Shown one piece after another: positions 34,422 to 36,208 of a stretch of DNA of 36,208 bases. Where the stretch lies: the NCBI GenBank assembly GCA_963925605.1, contig CAWURY010000004.1, positions 1 to 36,208 on the forward strand, given 5' to 3'. How positions within the stretch are numbered: position 1 is the first letter of the stretch; each line of letters starts with the position of its first letter. The position numbers were made by a program, and so were the translations under genes. This DNA is from Porticoccus sp963925605. GTDB lineage: Bacteria > Pseudomonadota > Gammaproteobacteria > Pseudomonadales > Porticoccaceae. The notes under the pieces are model-generated. The model saw nothing but the letters and a program-made list of their open reading frames with translations. It did no database searches and was not told where the DNA came from.

Positions 34422-35105
34422 CTAATGGTCTAATGTAAATTCGACTTTATGTTCATTATAACCCAAATTTTTGGCCAAAATATTTGAAATGCACTTAAAA
34501 ATATCAATCAAAGTGACTCTTTTCTCTAAAAAATCAATCATCTGGGTCATAGAGATGCCTAAACCGCAGGGATTAATTCTAGACCAGGGATCCATATCCA
34601 TATCAATATTTAAATTAAACCCATGGTAGCTGTAGCCACGACGTATCCTCAAACCTAAAGATGCAATCTTTTTGAGTCCACCCAAATCTCCTGCTGCATC
34701 GCCCACAAAAACTCCTGGAGCTCTAGGATCTGCTGTAGCCTTAATATTCCAATACGCTAGAGTCTCTATTATCGATTTTTCGATTAAAGTCACAATATCC
34801 CTCACACCAATGCCAAGACGCTGCATATCTATCAGCATGTATCCAGTAATTTGACCTGGAGCATGATAGGTCACATGCCCACCTCGATCACTTTGAACAA
34901 CTGGTATATCTCCAGGCGCAATAAGGTACTCCTTATTGCCCGCTTGGCCTTGAGTGAAGACAGGGAAATGCTCTAACAACCAAATTTCATCTGGCGTATT
35001 ATTTTGTCGTTCAGATATAAAGGATTTCATCGCCGCAAAGGTATCAAGATACTGACAGCAGCCTAGATGACGAACAATTAAAGGCAACGCAGGAGGCTGT
35101 CGCAT
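34422..35105 (-). CDS. lipB: Octanoyl-[acyl-carrier-protein]-protein octanoyltransferase
   Basis: Moves octanoate from ACP to lipoyl domains, making the substrate of LipA. The 227 residues contain RGGHVTYHAPGQ, the catalytic lysine in GGLKKIASLGLRIRRG, YHGFNLNI and the catalytic cysteine in NPCGLG. It starts 6 bases after ybeD ends, giving the usual dacA-ybeD-lipB-lipA order. The N-terminal length is normal. Firm call. Confidence 0.95.
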   Translation of the reverse strand: MRQPPALPLIVRHLGCCQYLDTFAAMKSFISERQNNTPDEIWLLEHFPVFTQGQAGNKEYLIAPGDIPVVQSDRGGHVTYHAPGQITGYMLIDMQRLGIGVRDIVTLIEKSIIETLAYWNIKATADPRAPGVFVGDAAGDLGGLKKIASLGLRIRRGYSYHGFNLNIDMDMDPWSRINPCGLGISMTQMIDFLEKRVTLIDIFKCISNILAKNLGYNEHKVEFTLDH

Positions 35106-35111
35106 AAAAAT

Positions 35112-35432
35112 TTATATAACCATCTTGACCAAGGGATTAACCTTCAGGTCATCAAACAAGGCTTGCAACTGATCAACGCTAGTGGCTGTTATGATCACAG
35201 TGATTGCCTGAAAAGTGCCATTTTTGCTATCTCTAATAGTTGTTTTTGATTGATCGAAACCGGGAGAATAGGTTTCCATCACTGCCATCACTAGTTTATA
35301 CAGATTAGGTCCCGCCGCACCTAAAACTTTAATAGGATAATCGCAAGGATATTCAATTTTAGGGGTCCCTAACGATTCATCCCCTTTAATTTCTTCTATG
35401 ATCATGGATTTTAATACATCTTGGTCGCTCAT
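35112..35432 (-). CDS. ybeD: YbeD/DUF493 family protein
   Basis: A 106-residue conserved protein with an ACT-like alpha/beta fold; E. coli YbeD has no firmly established function. Family pattern: IEYPCDYPIKVLGAA, then KNGTFQAITVIITATSVDQLQALFDDL. It sits between dacA and lipB, as in most gammaproteobacteria. Its ATG overlaps the dacA stop (ATGA, 35429-35432), so translation is coupled. The N-terminal KSMIIEEIKGDESLGTPK part is more variable. Confidence 0.9.
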   Translation of the reverse strand: MSDQDVLKSMIIEEIKGDESLGTPKIEYPCDYPIKVLGAAGPNLYKLVMAVMETYSPGFDQSKTTIRDSKNGTFQAITVIITATSVDQLQALFDDLKVNPLVKMVI

Positions 35433-36208
35433 CCTTCTGAGGAGGTCCTAAACCATATTTTAATTGCGTCCCATAATCTCATAAATAAGCTAGCCTCGCT
35501 TATTGCTTTCTCGGCACTCGCAGGGAACTCAAGCAGTTGCTCGCCTTCTAAACTGATGGATATTCTGCCTATCTCTTGTTTTTCAAAAATTGGCGCTTCA
35601 ATCATTTCATCTAACAATATCTTAGCATTAAGGTCTTTTTGAGAACCCTTGGGTATGGTGAGGTAGACGTCCTCCGACGCAATAAGATTTACTTTATTTT
35701 CAGTGCCATACCAAACCCGTACATCTTTTTCTACGATATCGCCAGCAGAGTAAATTTTACCTGTTTCATAATAGCGGAATCCGTAAGCTAGGAGTTTCTG
35801 GGACTCCTGTGTTCTAGCCTCTTCAGTACTTGCTCCCATTACCACGGAAATAAGTCTCGTACCATTTCGAACAGCTGAGGCTACAAGGCAGTATCCGGCT
35901 TCTTCTGTATGTCCAGTTTTCAAACCATCAACCGAGCTATCGCGCCAGAGCAATCGATTGCGGTTAGGCTGATTTATACCGTTGTATTTAAAGTACTTTT
36001 CGGAATAAATTTTATAATAATGGGGATGGTCTTGTATCAGCGCGCGTGATAACAAGGCTAAATCTCTAGCTGTAGTTAAATGCCCTTCATCAGGCCAGCC
36101 AGTAGCATTACTATAGTGCGTACTAGACATTCCAAGCAGTGCAGCCTGCTGATTCATAACATCAGAAAATGCTCCCTCGCTGCCGGCAAGGTGCTCAGCC
36201 AACGCTAT
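35429..36208 (-). CDS. dacA: D-alanyl-D-alanine carboxypeptidase, PBP5 type (N-terminus cut by window edge)
   Basis: A penicillin-binding DD-carboxypeptidase that trims the terminal D-Ala of peptidoglycan in the periplasm. The frame runs to the right edge (ending ...IALAEHLAGSEGAF), so the signal peptide and the SxxK catalytic serine are outside. The KTG motif is in DGLKTGHTEEAGYC. The C-terminal domain is followed by an amphipathic helix (SLFMRLWDAIKIWFR), the PBP5-type membrane anchor. Its stop overlaps ybeD. DacA, DacC and DacD share these features; the ybeD-lipB neighbourhood favours DacA. Confidence 0.93.
   Translation of the reverse strand: MALAEHLAGSEGAFSDVMNQQAALLGMSSTHYSNATGWPDEGHLTTARDLALLSRALIQDHPHYYKIYSEKYFKYNGINQPNRNRLLWRDSSVDGLKTGHTEEAGYCLVASAVRNGTRLISVVMGASTEEARTQESQKLLAYGFRYYETGKIYSAGDIVEKDVRVWYGTENKVNLIASEDVYLTIPKGSQKDLNAKILLDEMIEAPIFEKQEIGRISISLEGEQLLEFPASAEKAISEASLFMRLWDAIKIWFRTSSEG

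Noticed and set aside
1..36208. CRISPR array, insertion sequence, prophage, tRNA or rRNA
   Set aside because: No spaced repeat array, transposase-like frame, terminal inverted repeats, or cloverleaf/rRNA-like stretch was recognised on either strand.

Overview
The window (36,208 bases, AT-rich, about 40% GC by eye) is a densely packed chromosomal segment of a free-living-type gammaproteobacterium. Supporting signs are the dacA-ybeD-lipB-lipA order, the class II ribonucleotide reductase split into two chains as in Pseudomonas, RlmA, YbfF, DUF2288 and several SlyD-type isomerases. A marine relative of the OMG/SAR92/Cellvibrio side of the class would fit, but the species cannot be named from this sequence. 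No tRNA, rRNA, transposon, prophage or CRISPR array was seen.

Layout. 1-424: a copper-protein (pseudoazurin-like) lipoprotein gene cut by the left edge, with a promoter that has a palindrome in its spacer. 761-1954: sat (ATP sulfurylase), divergent from it. 1980-9230: a five-gene minus-strand operon for the complete methylmalonyl-CoA route (mutA, pccB, pccA, meaB, mce), turning propionyl-CoA into succinyl-CoA. 9231-9530: a divergent control region with three exact copies of a 12-base element. 9531-12847: an AraC-family regulator, a GabD-like succinate-semialdehyde dehydrogenase and a YbfF-like esterase. 12878-16942: gcvT and gcvP without gcvH, divergent from a LysR regulator. 17919-20791: split adenosylcobalamin-dependent ribonucleotide reductase (nrdJa, nrdJb), preceded by a textbook pair of NrdR boxes.

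21310-24721: SlyD-like isomerase, rimO, and the two subunits of a 3-oxoacid CoA-transferase with a clear intrinsic terminator. 24852-30709: mostly housekeeping and repair genes (DUF2288, BaiN-like flavoprotein, GIY-YIG nuclease coupled to an SprT-like protease, PHP phosphoesterase, an uncharacterised small basic protein, Ogt, a second SlyD-like protein, RlmA). 30783-33333: outer-membrane porin, a third SlyD-like protein and a lone ABC ATPase. 33349-36208: lipA, lipB, ybeD, dacA (cut by the right edge).

How they work together. Three catabolic units meet at succinate/succinyl-CoA: the propionyl-CoA route, GabD and the CoA-transferase. Methylmalonyl-CoA mutase and NrdJ both need adenosylcobalamin. 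LipA/LipB supply the lipoyl group that the glycine cleavage system and 2-oxoacid dehydrogenases need. No wholly new multi-gene system was found. The most novel-looking signals are regulatory (the 12-base repeats by mutA, the palindrome-in-spacer promoter), the truncated cytochrome-c5-like leader on the pseudoazurin, the divergent SlyD paralogues and the small conserved YDDFGEPL protein.
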